From Phalacrocorax aristotelis (Eukaryota; Chordata; Aves; Suliformes; Phalacrocoracidae), in the NCBI RefSeq assembly GCF_949628215.1, contig NC_134283.1, positions 29,242,975 to 29,306,974 on the forward strand: a stretch of 64,000 nt of DNA. The letters are read 5' to 3'. Under the pieces are notes generated by a model, which was not told where the DNA came from, did no database searches, and saw only the letters and a list, made by a program, of their open reading frames with translations. Both the position numbers and the translations under genes were made by a program. Of this stretch, positions 40,901 through 49,715 are shown one piece after another (the stretch's first letter is position 1; every line of letters starts with the position of its first letter).

Positions 40901-41897
40901 GATTTGATGTTTACAGCTATTTCTAGAGCTACTTGCATCAAATATTGTTGGTGATTTTCTTCTTGCTGGGATGCCCAAACAATATATCTAAAATATAAAC
41001 TTTCAATACACTTAGCTGTATACTCTTCATTAGGCAGGCATGTCATGTGACTGAGGATAAGCATAGGCCTAGCTCTTTAGGGCTAGCCATTTTTTCCATA
41101 CAGTAACTCACCCTGAAAATAAGCCTTTAAGTATGATGACTAATTAAAAACAGCCCAAGTTAGTGGAGTAATACTTGCATCCCTTTCAGCTAAGGTACAC
41201 CTGTGGAAGTTTGAGAGGTGTGTTGACTTGTACAGCTGTATATCTGTTATACTGGGAAAACACTGCTTGTATGTAGACTAACTCTACCCAACCCAAATCC
41301 CTCTTCCTGCAAAAAAGTGCCAGTAGTCTTAGACATTTTGTTTGCATTCACTTGAGCCTGACCCATGTTTGTGCCCTCCAAAAAACCATACAGTAATCCA
41401 AATAAACAGAAAGATGTATTATTGCAGCTGTGCTGACTAGAGGGGAGCATTCAGTATACTATAATGAAAAACTCGTGGCCAATTATTAACTAATATTCTA
41501 AGAAAAAAAAATCAAAAGATGATCAGTCCTTAAAAAACAAAACTGTAGCAACTGCAGCAGCCTGCACACGTGTTCAATACACTGGTTCGCTGCCATCTTC
41601 ACTAAAACCAGCACCCATCCTCCAAACACCGACAATATTACTCTCTATTCAGAAAGAAGCCCTTCCAACGCCACCACCGAAGGTGACCCGAACTCCGAAC
41701 CCCAACTTCCACAGGAGGCGCAGGAGCGAGCAGCGCCTGGGCCGGCGGCTCCCCCGCCCCGCCGGCTCCCTGGGCCGCCGCACCCCACCCAGCCCCGACG
41801 GCTCCCCGGGCCGCTCCCGGCCCCGACCCCGACCCCGACGGGGCGCCCAGCGGCAGTCCGCGGCCTTACACGGCTTCTTGGCATCCTTGATCTTCAT
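22896..41897 (-). CDS. PANK3: Pantothenate kinase 3, complete gene (7 coding exons)
   Basis: PANK3 phosphorylates pantothenate with ATP, the first and rate-controlling step of coenzyme A synthesis; the enzyme is a cytosolic dimer inhibited by acetyl-CoA. Coding exons run from 41897 down to 22896: 41870-41897, 32119-32471, 30010-30263, 29196-29372, 27471-27594, 24226-24351, 22896-22946. All introns are GT-AG and phases join exactly, giving 1,110 coding bases plus stop, 370 residues, the standard PANK3 length. Visible motifs are MDIGGT (residues 16-21, ATP site), the catalytic base Glu138 (in LDELDC), Ser192/Ser195 in NIGSGVS, Arg207, and [10 protein letters not shown] (212-221). No frame break was found, so the gene looks intact. 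The short form without N-terminal targeting extension, together with linkage to SLIT3 and miR-103, identifies PANK3 over PANK1 and PANK2. Introns are 9.4, 1.9, 0.6, 1.6, 3.1 and 1.3 kb. Confidence 0.98.
23917..23959. repeat. Short tandem duplication in PANK3 intron 6
   Basis: The 16-bp unit GAAAGCAGTCCTTGTT occurs twice in a row and is followed by a degraded third copy. Confidence 0.85.
24226..24351 (-). CDS. PANK3: PANK3 coding exon 6
   Basis: Residues 313-354 (42 codons, phase 0 both ends), reading [13 protein letters not shown] through LFLEHE. Acceptor TTCTTTTTAG|AAAATA, donor CATGAG|GTATGC. It has no ATG-started open frame of its own, so it is easily missed by ORF scanning. Confidence 0.95.
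24699..24776 (-). ncRNA. MIR103: miR-103 precursor hairpin (mir-103-1), in PANK3 intron 5
   Basis: On the minus strand this 78-base stretch is the mir-103 stem-loop. The 5p arm GGCTTCTTTACAGTGCTGCC occupies 24766-24744, the loop contains TTGTTGCATATGGATCAA, and the 3p mature arm AGCAGCATTGTACAGGGCTA(TGA) occupies 24729-24707. It matches the human mir-103a-1 precursor over the whole hairpin, differing only near the base. It lies in the sense orientation within the host intron between coding exons 5 and 6, the position known for PANK3. miR-103/107 family members sit in PANK1, PANK2 and PANK3 introns and act on metabolic targets. It is expected to be processed from the PANK3 primary transcript. 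Confidence 0.98.
25776..25831. repeat. 30-bp tandem duplication in PANK3 intron 5
   Basis: TGCTCAGGCACCCATA recurs at a 30-base interval, with the spacer (TCTACGCTTA / TCTATGCTTA) also duplicated. There are two copies. Confidence 0.85.
26075..27240 (-). mobile_element. Old CR1 LINE with internal deletion, in PANK3 intron 5
   Basis: The low-coordinate half (26,075-26,710) is the complement of a CR1 3' region: a CTGGAGGCCATCAGGTCC opening near 26,084, then the C-terminal RT segment. The high-coordinate half (26,730-27,240) is the complement of the CR1 endonuclease region. Around 27,000-27,045 the minus strand still shows the remains of the conserved GDFNHPDICW-type motif, followed by LDLV-like and other phrases. 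The roughly 1 kb of RT sequence expected between them is absent, so the copy is internally deleted. It is heavily mutated, sits in the same orientation as PANK3, and is inactive. Confidence 0.75.
27471..27594 (-). CDS. PANK3: PANK3 coding exon 5
   Basis: Residues 271-312, with [18 protein letters not shown] and the [14 protein letters not shown] helix. Acceptor TTTTCCTGTTCTAG|TTTTGG, donor AATGAG|GTAAAA. Ends in phase 0. Confidence 0.96.
29196..29372 (-). CDS. PANK3: PANK3 coding exon 4
   Basis: Residues 212-271. It starts with the glycine-rich [10 protein letters not shown] loop, then [15 protein letters not shown] and the [13 protein letters not shown] block. Acceptor TTCTTCTTAG|TCTAGG, donor CATCCAG|GTAAGC. 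Phase 2 in and phase 2 out agree with the neighbours. Confidence 0.96.
30010..30263 (-). CDS. PANK3: PANK3 coding exon 3
   Basis: Residues 128-211 plus two bases of Ser212. It holds the catalytic Glu138 and the pantothenate/acetyl-CoA-contacting Ser195 and Arg207 by alignment to human numbering. Acceptor AAAACACAG|ATTGG, donor ACAAG|GTAACT. An A-rich plus-strand run beside the acceptor is its polypyrimidine tract. Confidence 0.97.
31458..31483. repeat. 13-bp tandem duplication in PANK3 intron 2
   Basis: GTGCTACTGAAAA is repeated exactly twice in tandem. Confidence 0.9.
32119..32471 (-). CDS. PANK3: PANK3 coding exon 2
   Basis: Residues 10-127. It contains the [11 protein letters not shown] nucleotide-binding start of the actin-like kinase fold, the acidic [12 protein letters not shown] stretch, and [15 protein letters not shown] at the end. 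Acceptor TGTCTTCACAG|CT, donor CGCACA|GTAGGT. A second GT four bases further on would shift the frame. Confidence 0.97.
32472..41869 (-). other. PANK3: PANK3 intron 1
   Basis: This is the 9.4-kb first intron: AT-rich, with no coding exon, RNA gene or long open frame that I recognise. It contains one CR1 remnant near 39.3-39.6 kb. T-rich and A-rich homopolymer runs occur (for example near 32,770 and 33,515). Large first introns often carry regulatory elements, but none can be named from sequence alone. Confidence 0.7.
39288..39600 (-). mobile_element. CR1 LINE fragment in PANK3 intron 1
   Basis: The plus strand reads TGGAAGGGTCCTCCAGAGGTC then ATCTAGCCCAACCTCTCAG, followed by GGAGACTCCACAACCTCTCCAG and a CTAACCACTTC...AGGTTTCCCTAATTTGAATTTC series. 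This is the complement of a CR1 3' terminal region. Similarity fades after about 300 bases. The fragment is non-coding and inactive. Confidence 0.85.
41870..41897 (-). CDS. PANK3: PANK3 coding exon 1 (start codon)
   Basis: Encodes MKIKDAKKP plus the first base of Ser10. The ATG has G at -3. The donor is CCGT|GTAAGG. The alternative cut two bases earlier would break the reading frame into exon 2, so this donor is chosen. The exon sits inside the CpG island. The frame is open for a further 67 codons upstream without an ATG. Confidence 0.95.
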
Positions 41898-42478
41898 GGC
41901 GCGGCGGCGGCCCGGTGCGCCTGCCGGCAGGGGCGGGCGGGGCGCGGCGCCGCGCTCGGGCTGGGCCTCCTGCCAGTCGCCTGATGGGGCGGGCAGCGGC
42001 GGCGGCGGCTCCGGAGGGCTGGCCCTCGGTCTCCTGATCCGCGGCCGGTGGGCGGCGGGCACCCGCCTCCTCGGGAGCGCCGCTGGCAGCGCCCACCGCT
42101 ACGCCCGGGGCCCGGGCAGGTGCTGGTCCAGCGGCGGCATCGGCTTCCGGGCTGAGGCGGAGAGACGGGGCGGCCGGCGGCGCGCAGGGGCCCTCAGGCC
42201 CAGCCGGGCGCGGCGGATGCCTCCCGCCGCCAGAGGCCGAGCATCAGTCCCACGGCCGCCGCGGCTCGCCTCGACGCGGAGGGCAGCTCTTCCCGCCGCC
42301 TCGAGGCAACGGCAGCGGCCGGGGAGATCGGCCTCCGGGGACGGAGGCGCGGGGGAGGCCCCGCTGGGGCGCGGCCGGCGCGCAGGGGCTGCCCACCGCG
42401 GCTCCTCTCGGCAGGAGGGCGGCCCTGGGGCCCCTGCCGAGACGGACGCGGGGTCCCGGCGCGGACCCCCTCCGGCAC

Positions 42479-42489
42479 AAGATGGCGGC
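42479..42489 (+). promoter_or_regulatory. YY1-type motif AAGATGGCGGC
   Basis: An exact AAGATGGCGGC element on the plus strand. In vertebrate promoters this element tends to lie just downstream of the start site in sense orientation. Its orientation here is opposite to PANK3, which hints at a divergent transcript. Confidence 0.6.
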
Positions 42490-42573
42490 CGGCACCGGGG
42501 AGCCGCGGCCGCGCCACACAATGGGGGCGAGGCGGCGCCCGGCTCCCGCGTGCCCGCCCCGCCGCGCCGCTCC

Positions 42574-42575
<2 letters not shown>

Positions 42576-42605
<30 letters not shown>
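42576..42605. repeat. (CTG)10 / (CAG)10 trinucleotide repeat
   Basis: Ten uninterrupted CTG units on the plus strand (CAG on the PANK3 sense strand), inside the promoter CpG island and about 680 bases upstream of the PANK3 ATG. Any translation as poly-Gln, poly-Ala or poly-Cys here would be from frames without support as genes. Confidence 0.97.
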
Positions 42606-42607
<2 letters not shown>

Positions 42608-42658
42608 GCAGCGCTGCCCCCCACCCCGTCACGGGGCGGTGCCGGGAGCCGCAGTCCT

Positions 42659-42685
42659 GCCCCGCCCCGCCCCGCCCCGCCCCGC
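42659..42685. promoter_or_regulatory. Tandem GC boxes (CCCGC)5
   Basis: Five head-to-tail CCCGC units make a run of overlapping Sp1/KLF-type sites within the PANK3 island. They are a plausible core activator for a TATA-less promoter. Confidence 0.6.
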
Positions 42686-43065
42686 CGCACCGTGCCGCGC
42701 CTACAGCTCCCGGCGCGCTGCGCGGCGCCTCCGCCCGTCCGTCCGCCCGTCACCCCATGGGCCTGCCGCCAATCGGGAGCCGCCACGGCCGGACGCGGGG
42801 CGGGGCCCGCGCTGAGGCGGGAGCGCGGTTCCTCTCAGTTTTGAGGCGGCCGGGGCTCCCCGCCGTCCCTTCGCCAGACTGGTCGCGGCCACCGCGCCAC
42901 GACGGTCGCCTTGGTAGTCTGGAAGCGGGGCGCGCAAGAGGGGGCCCCCAAAGAGGGGACAGGGCGAGAGACACCTGTGCTGCCAGGGCAGCTGCCTCTG
43001 GGGGACCGGGATGTCAGACTAAGCTGGTGCCGCCCCAGAGCTCGTCCTCGGCCTGCCTCTGAGGT

Positions 43066-45690
43066 ATAGGTACCACATGAACGCGCTTTGGCGGTAAATA
43101 AAGGACGCTGAAGTTTGCTTTTCATTTCCCTCGACTGTGACTGGAAGTGCTTACGCAGTTACACACCCGAAGCAGTTTAGGAAATTGCTCTTTTTATTTG
43201 CCGGTGACTGGACTCCAAAAACTACACTAATAACTTCAGTCCTTAGGAAGTTTTTCCTCACACAGTGCAAAGATAGGCTGACATTTAATGCCCCGTTACG
43301 AGTGTTATGGAGTCTCTTGTTACTGTCGGCAGCTGGAGGGAAGCCTGCTGATGGTGGCAGGACACGGCAAGTTGTCTGACTACTGCTCACGACTCAGTTT
43401 TCCAGCAAGAACCCATAATGGAGCAGACAGCCATTCCCACCCCCCAGCTTTGTGATAAGGTGCCATGTAATTCTAGATCAATTCCTGTGACCTAGGGCGG
43501 ATCTAAAAGCTATGATCCAGAAGGAGGGTTTGGGCAGTTTGTCTTGGAAGCTGAAGTTTCCTGATGTGTCTGGAGTTCTGCTTCAGCAAAGGTCTCTGTT
43601 GAAGCCACCCTTCACAAACCAAGGAAAGACTAAATCCTCAAATCCTGGGCAAGTGGTTTACTCACGAACCTATTGTGTAGAAAGAAGAACCACCACTTCT
43701 TCATCCTCCATTCCCCTACTGCCCCTAAATACATATCAGAAAACTTTTTACGCCATACCAAGTGACCATTGCTTAGTCCTGGTCACTACCTTTCTTCAGG
43801 AAAGGGTCCCAGAAGAGGACAGCGTTTGCTCACAGCCCTAGAAGAGTTCAGATGTAGACCTGTCCTCAGTTCCTGCTCAGTAGATCCAGCAGAGTTTTTC
43901 TCCCATGCTGACCACCTTTGAGCACAATGAGGGAGCCCAGATGCCTCATTTTGGGGTTCTGCGGCTGCTTTGAGCATTGGTATTTTGTTGGGTGTCATCC
44001 TAAAACCTGTCATAAAAGGATTTCTTCTTCATTTTCATCTGGAATCTTACATTTAAAAAAGCTGAAATTCTCACGTGGATGCCATCTCTCATTTATCATG
44101 TTTCCTTTCTGAAATGCCTGTATTTGGAAAACTTAGTCTGAAGTCTTCTTAATTTTCACTTCTTGTCCTTTAAAGGAAGTTAAGAGGCTATTAACAAGGC
44201 TGCAAAACTCTCTTCCTGTAACCTGCATGTAATTGTGGAAATTACCATGTGTTATTCTTAAAGAGAGGAAATTTTGGTGTGGCTTTGCGGTTTTTCACTG
44301 CAATGTAGTTTACTATTGAAATTTTAAACACAAGCATTTACATACATATGAGGGAATACAAGAATTGAGCTGCTACCTGGAAGTTAACTACTGCCTGTTC
44401 ATAAACATACACTGTGATTGTAAGACAGAGTCTTTAATTTCCTGTCACCAGACTATGCAGTGTGGAATGTTTTGTGTAAAATGAGCTATCTGGTGTCGTG
44501 CAGACATCTCTGGTGGTGGTGGGGAACAAATCTGCAGTGAGATTTATCTGTACCTTAATTCTGAGGCATTTTTTCCAGCGCCTGCACTCTGTGTTTCCTA
44601 CACACCTTCCAACTCCAGGAGAAATGAAATGCCGTCACACGGAAGTGCCAGTAATAAACATATACATGCAACCCAGAAAAACAAGAAAAACCTAGTCTAC
44701 AGCCTTAGAGCTGCCCAATTCCTGCTCTCCTGAAACAGGCAGAAAACTTCCTGGCCCAGCCTTCCACTGCAGAAATTATAATCTTCCCTTTCCAGCAATG
44801 CAATTTGGTGATTGCTTTCCTAGTCTCTGACTTTGGTCAGGGACAAAACCAAATATTTTGTACCTGGGTTTCTGAGGAGCAAGTTCTGAATTTGAATACA
44901 CTGGTTGTCTACTTTAAGCTATTTATCTAGTCAACCTTAATTCATATCCCCGTGTAAAAAATGTGAATAAATAACGGACTCTGGTAATTAATGACCAGAG
45001 GGCTGTTCAATTAAAAACAAGCTCAGCAAATCTGAAAGGTCAGTTTAAGTACTGCTTCACAAGAAGGTGACATGCTTTAGCTGAACCTCATCGCAGCTAA
45101 GGCAGAATATGTGAAACAAACAAGCCAAGCTCAACTCCTACCTATCTTTAGTCCACCTCAGAGCAAAGGTTTAGCTCAAACTAGAAGTTTGGCCTGTGAG
45201 AGGCTCAGAACATTCCTTAATTTGCAGATCAAGTTGATTTATAGGTTACGAGCACTTTTAGATTGCAGTCATTTGTACATCAGCCAGCATGTTGTGTTGA
45301 ATACCCCATAAGTAAGAATAAATAAATCTGAAGGTGAATGTATGAATGGCTATATACATACATATATTTATATAACCAGTTCCAAGCTATACTTGTTAAT
45401 GACCATCCTGAAGTACTACACAGTGTCTGTGTGGAATGAAACCATGTGAGAAGGTTCCATATGAATGACATACCTGAAGGCGAGCACTTTTTGTTTTAAA
45501 CTAGTATTACTTACAAAGATGTTTGGGGGCAAGACAAAAATTGTTTTATTGCTATATTAGAATCTCATTTATTTATTGTTATGGCCAACTTGACCTCTCT
45601 GGATCTTAATGCCTTAAACCATACTTTGGTATTTACCTCTATATAGTGTAAAAAAAACCAAAGTACCCCCTCCCCAAGCCCCCAACAATT
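43066..45690. other. Intergenic DNA upstream of PANK3, nothing recognised
   Basis: Composition falls back to AT-rich just after the CpG island. No exon, RNA gene or clear repeat is recognised, and open frames are all under about 110 codons. Short AT-rich runs (TATATACATACATATATTTATATA near 45,350) are low complexity. Confidence 0.5.
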
Positions 45691-47535
45691 CATAGAATCG
45701 TAAAATCATAGAATGGTTTAGGTTGGAAGGGACCTTTAGAGGTCATCTAGTCCAACCCCCCTGCAGTGAGCAGGGACATCTTCAACTAGACCAGGTTGCT
45801 CAGAGCCCCGTCCAACCTGACCTTGAATGTTTCCAGGGATGGGACATCTACCACCTCTCCAGGCAATCTGTTCCAGTGTTTCACCACCCTCACTGTAAAA
45901 AATTTCTTGCTTACATCTAACATAAATCTACTCTCTTTTAGTTTATAGCCATTACCCCTTGTCCTGTTGCTACAGGCCCTGCTAAAAACTCTGTCCCCAT
46001 CTTTCTTAGAAGCCCTCTAAGTACTGAAAGGCCGCAATAAGGTCGCCCCGGAACCTTCTCTTATCCAGGCTGAACAACGCCAACTCTCTCTGCCTGTCCT
46101 CGTAGAGGAGGTTCCCCAGCCCTTGCATCATTTTTGTGGTCCTCCTCTGGACGTGCTCCAACAGCTCCATGTCCTTCCTGTGCTGAGGGCTCCAGAGCTG
46201 GATGCAGCACTCCAGGTGGGGTCTCACCAGAGCAGAGTAGAGGGGCAGAATCACCTCCCTCGACCTGCTGGCCACGCTTCTTTTGATGCAGCCCAGGGTA
46301 CGGTTGGCCTTCTGAGCTGCAAGCGCACATTTGTTCATGTCTACCTTTTCATCCACCAGTACCCCTAAGTCCTTCTCTGCAGGACTGTTCTCGATCTTTT
46401 CATCCCCCAGCCTGTATTGATATTGGAGGTTGCCCTGACCCAGGTGCAGGACCCTGCACTTGGCCTTGTTGGACCTCATGAGGTTCTCACAGGCCCAACT
46501 CTCCAGCTTGTCCAGGTCTCTCTGGATGACACCCTCTCCTTCTGGTGTGTCAACTGCACTACTCAGCTTGGTGTCATCTGCAAAATTGCTGAGGGTGTAC
46601 TTGATCCCTCTATGTCATTGATAAAGATATTAAATAGTACTGGTCCCAGTACGGACCCCTGAGGGACACCACTCATCACCGGTCTCCATGTGAACATTGA
46701 GCCATTGACCACTATCCTCTGGATGTGACCAGCCAGCCAGTTCCTCATCCACTGAACAGTCCACGCATCAAATCCGTATGTCTCCAGTTTAGAGAGAAAG
46801 ATGCTGTGGGGGGCTGTGTCAAAGGCCTTACAGAAGTCCCAATAGATGACATCCATAGCTCTTCCCTTGTCCACTGATGCAGTCACTCCATCATAGAAGG
46901 CCACTAGGTTGGTCAGGCAGGACTTGCTCTCTGTGAAGCCGTGCTGGCTGTCTCAGATCACCTCCCTGTTCTGCATGTGCTTTAGCATAGCTTCTAGGAG
47001 GGTCTGTTCCATGACCTTCCCAAGAACAGAGGTGAGGCTGACAGGACGGTAGTTCCCCCAGTCCTCCTTTCTACCCTTTTTAAAGGTGGGCACAATGTTT
47101 CCCTTCTTCCAGTCCCCAGGGACTTCACCTGACTGCCACGACTTCTCAAATATCATGGAGAGTGGCTTGGCAACTACACCAGCCAATTCCCTCAGGACTC
47201 TGGGATGCATCTCATCAGGTCCCATAGGCTTGTGTATATCCAGGTTCCTCGGGCAGTTACGACCTGATCTTCCCTTACAGTGGGAGGGGCTTTATCCCCC
47301 TGGTCTCTATCCTGTGGTCCATCAGCTTGGGAGGGGTGAGGAGAGAGGTGAACAGTGAAGACTGAGGGGGAAAAAAGGTATTGAGTTCCTCAGCCTTCTC
47401 CTTGCCTGCTGATACTAGGCCACCATTCTTGTTCATCAGCGGGGGGTACACTTTCTTTGACTTCCCTTTTCTGGTTGATGTACCTGTAGAAGCCTTTCTT
47501 GTTATTCTTTGCATCCCTTGCCAAATTCAGTCCAA
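45691..47535 (-). mobile_element. CR1 LINE, 5'-truncated, most of the RT domain present
   Basis: This is the best-preserved transposon in the window. Reading the minus strand from 47,535: the spacer upstream of RT (MQRITRKASTGTSTRKGKSK, 47,275-47,514); RT N-terminal blocks [15 protein letters not shown] and [17 protein letters not shown] (46,953-47,225); then [16 protein letters not shown] and [20 protein letters not shown] (46,563-46,904). The FADD catalytic core lies at 46,573-46,584, followed by KCRVLHLG and ALVRPHLE blocks (46,006-46,479). It ends in the CR1 3' tail with ATTCTATG-type units at 45,691-45,715. The polyprotein is broken into at least four frames, and a frameshift separates the VPQG and FADD blocks. 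The endonuclease half and 5' end are missing. It cannot move by itself. Confidence 0.97.
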
Positions 47536-49315
47536 TGACTACTTTACTCAGAAGACACTAGGGCAGTTTAAGAGGTGCAAAATATACCTGTGTCTAATTA
47601 AGGCAATTTAAGCTCCTCTATAGTAACTACCTATTGCGCATGCGCTTATCACATGGTAGGTGAAAGCATGCTAGTATCTGTGCGCTGCAAAGCCTCGGTG
47701 TAAATTACCTTGTGGTATTTGGTTCCTGTAACCTGGCTCTGAGTGCAAAGTGTTGTCATTGACAACCTTCTCAGTGGAGGACTGCGGCTTCAGTTGCTTG
47801 TCACTTCTCAAATTTCTGTTTCCTCGAGTGAGAAGTTTCATGTTCATTGTCTGCCGTGTGTAATTTCTTCTGCTGTATTTTTAAGTTTCAGATGAAACAG
47901 TTTCCAAGGATGAGGCTAGGAATAGCCCTGTGCTGGGCCAAAGCCTCGTGCTGTTTTGCCAGGGTGGTGAAACCTGTACCTAAGTTCTGGCTTTTTCTGT
48001 TTTTGCAGAAATTCATCCCCTGCGCTAGTGCAGGATGTGGCCCGCAGTGCTGGAGGCAAGGTTGTGGGGCAGGATAAAGGTGCCAGTGCAGGAGCACAGG
48101 ATAGCAGCGCACAGCTGGCTGCCTGGAGTGGCGCAGGGTCCAGGTTCACCTGTCCTCTGCAGGTGAGGCACAGCAGGGGAGTGACCTGGTTAAATGCTGC
48201 TGGTAGAAGATTTGCTGGGAGACTGTGGACCACTGAAAACATAGTGGACTGATTTCCTGTGAGTTTCGAGCTATCCTCTGAGCACAAAAGCTGTTGATCC
48301 TGTGGGACTCATTTAAACCTCTTTCCTCCTTTCTGCACATCTCTGAGGCAAGGTGTGCACTGCTCCCCAGGTAAGACACAGCAGTTGCAAAAGATTATTT
48401 TTACAGAAAGGGAGTGATCCTTGTGCCACAGGGACAAGAGTTGTAGACAGTAGGAGAAGGCAGTGTCATCCACAGACTGGCTTGAGCACCACTTTGCTTT
48501 GCAAGCACAGAAGCCTGGGAAAGGAGAAGGAAGAAGGTGCCAAACTGTGCACGTCTCGCAGCAACTGCTGTTCCTCCTGCTTGTGAGACTACGGGATGCC
48601 CCAATGCTTCATGGGGTAAATTTAAGATTCTTCATACTGGTAAGTACTGCTTGTACTGTGTGTGCTCTGCTACATGCTGGCTGCAGGGCTTGCTGAGGGC
48701 TGGAGGTACTTGGGGGAACAGCTGACCTTTCTTGCATAGACAAGAGGTATCAGGGGCTGCATGGGTGTGCACCTTCCAGCCTGGAGTAGAGCACTGCAGG
48801 GTAACAAACGCCACAGGCCCACGGTGCTTATGCCTCAGCGTGTGTGCACAAACAGCAGCAGAATTAAGCTAGAAATAGCAGAATCAGTTGTTATTCTGTA
48901 AGCGTTGGCACCAACAACCGCAGCCTCATGACACTGCGGTTGTAAGGCTGTCCTGAGGCCGCTGCAGTGTGTAGGCACTGGCTGCCCCGTGTGCCAGCAC
49001 ACAAAGCCATCGTCCTGCCGCCGTGGGATAGTGCCCATGGAGTGCCGGACCCCCTCAGATCTCGCACATGCCCTCCTGGGGCTCGGTAGGGTCATCCTCC
49101 TGCTGCCAATTCCTGCAGATTCCTGGGGTGAAATGCGGGCTTCTGAGGGCAGTGACCCCACACTGAGCTGCAGTTCATGGGGACAGTGGGGGCTCCTTCC
49201 CTCACAGGACCAACATGAACAACGCTAGGAAGTCAATGGCACAGGATCAGTAAACCCCAAGAAATTATTATTTAAAACTCCCCAGAAACAAACATGTATC
49301 ACATATACATACGCT
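47536..49315. other. Intergenic DNA, nothing recognised except one NRF1-like site
   Basis: No coding exon or RNA gene is recognised. Several overlapping open frames of 60-123 codons occur in moderately GC-rich DNA at 47.9-49.2 kb, without a domain or a consistent splice structure. A perfect NRF1-type palindrome lies at 47,635-47,645. Confidence 0.45.
47635..47645. promoter_or_regulatory. NRF1-type palindrome TGCGCATGCGC
   Basis: A complete NRF1 consensus in otherwise AT-rich, CpG-poor DNA, about 100 bases beyond the 5' truncation point of the CR1. No promoter is otherwise visible beside it. Confidence 0.5.
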
Positions 49316-49715
49316 CCTATGAGGAGCAGCTGAGGACCTGGCCTTCTCTAGTTTGGAGCAAAGGTGCTGCAGGGCGACCTCATTGCTCTCCACAGCTTCC
49401 TGAGGAGGGGATGTGGGGAGGGAGGTGCTGAGCTCTTCTCCCTGGGATCCAGGGACGGGGTGCATGGGAATGCTTCAAAGCTGCACCAGGGAAGGTTCAG
49501 GCGGGACGTTAGGAAGCATTTCTGTACCGGGAGGGGGGCCAAGCAGTGGAATAGGCTTCTTAGCAAGGCGGTTGATGCCTCAAGCCTGCCAGGGCATAAG
49601 GGGCATTTGGACAGTGCCCTTCCTGACACGCTGTGACTTTTGGTCAGCCCTGAAGGGGTCGGGTGGTTGGACTGGATGATGGCTGTAGGCTCCTTCCAAC
49701 TGAAACAGGCTATTC
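49316..49715 (+). mobile_element. CR1 LINE, 3' end
   Basis: The plus strand shows a CR1 3' region: CAGGGCGACCTCATTGCTCT, then AGCTCTTCTCCCTGGGATCCAGGGAC, GGTTCAGGCGGGACGTTAGG and GTGGTTGGACTGGATGATGG, ending with CTCCTTCCAACTGAAACAGG. In related CR1 subfamilies this is followed by a tail of simple repeats. Here the tail runs directly into the GC-rich minisatellite. It is 5'-truncated to about 400 bases and inactive. Confidence 0.92.

Larger units (their letters stand above)
41690..43065. promoter_or_regulatory. PANK3: PANK3 CpG-island promoter and 5'UTR
   Basis: About 1.4 kb of very G+C- and CpG-rich DNA surrounds PANK3 exon 1 and its upstream flank. Visible elements include five tandem CCCGC units (GC-box/Sp1-type) at 42,659-42,685, a CCAATCGG NF-Y-type box at 42,769-42,776, a plus-oriented AAGATGGCGGC YY1-type motif at 42,479-42,489, and a (CTG)10 tract. 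There is no TATA box, as usual for a housekeeping gene. The PANK3 transcription start cannot be fixed here but should lie between about 41,950 and 42,700. The 459-codon plus-strand open frame across the island is attributed to base composition. Confidence 0.85.

Noticed and set aside
42099-42632. Minus-strand frame with ten glutamines from the CAG repeat, upstream of PANK3
   Set aside because: It begins at a GTG, not an ATG, has no recognised domain, and lies in promoter or 5'UTR sequence. The Gln run is just the repeat read in one frame.
41683-43062. A 459-codon plus-strand open frame across the PANK3 promoter island
   Set aside because: It is Arg/Pro/Ala/Gly-rich, overlaps exon 1 antisense and the CTG tract (poly-Cys), and comparable open frames exist in several other frames. 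This is the usual effect of very high G+C lowering stop-codon frequency.
46123-46662. Plus-strand open frames through 46.1-46.7 kb
   Set aside because: They are antisense shadows of the CR1 reverse-transcriptase frames on the minus strand.
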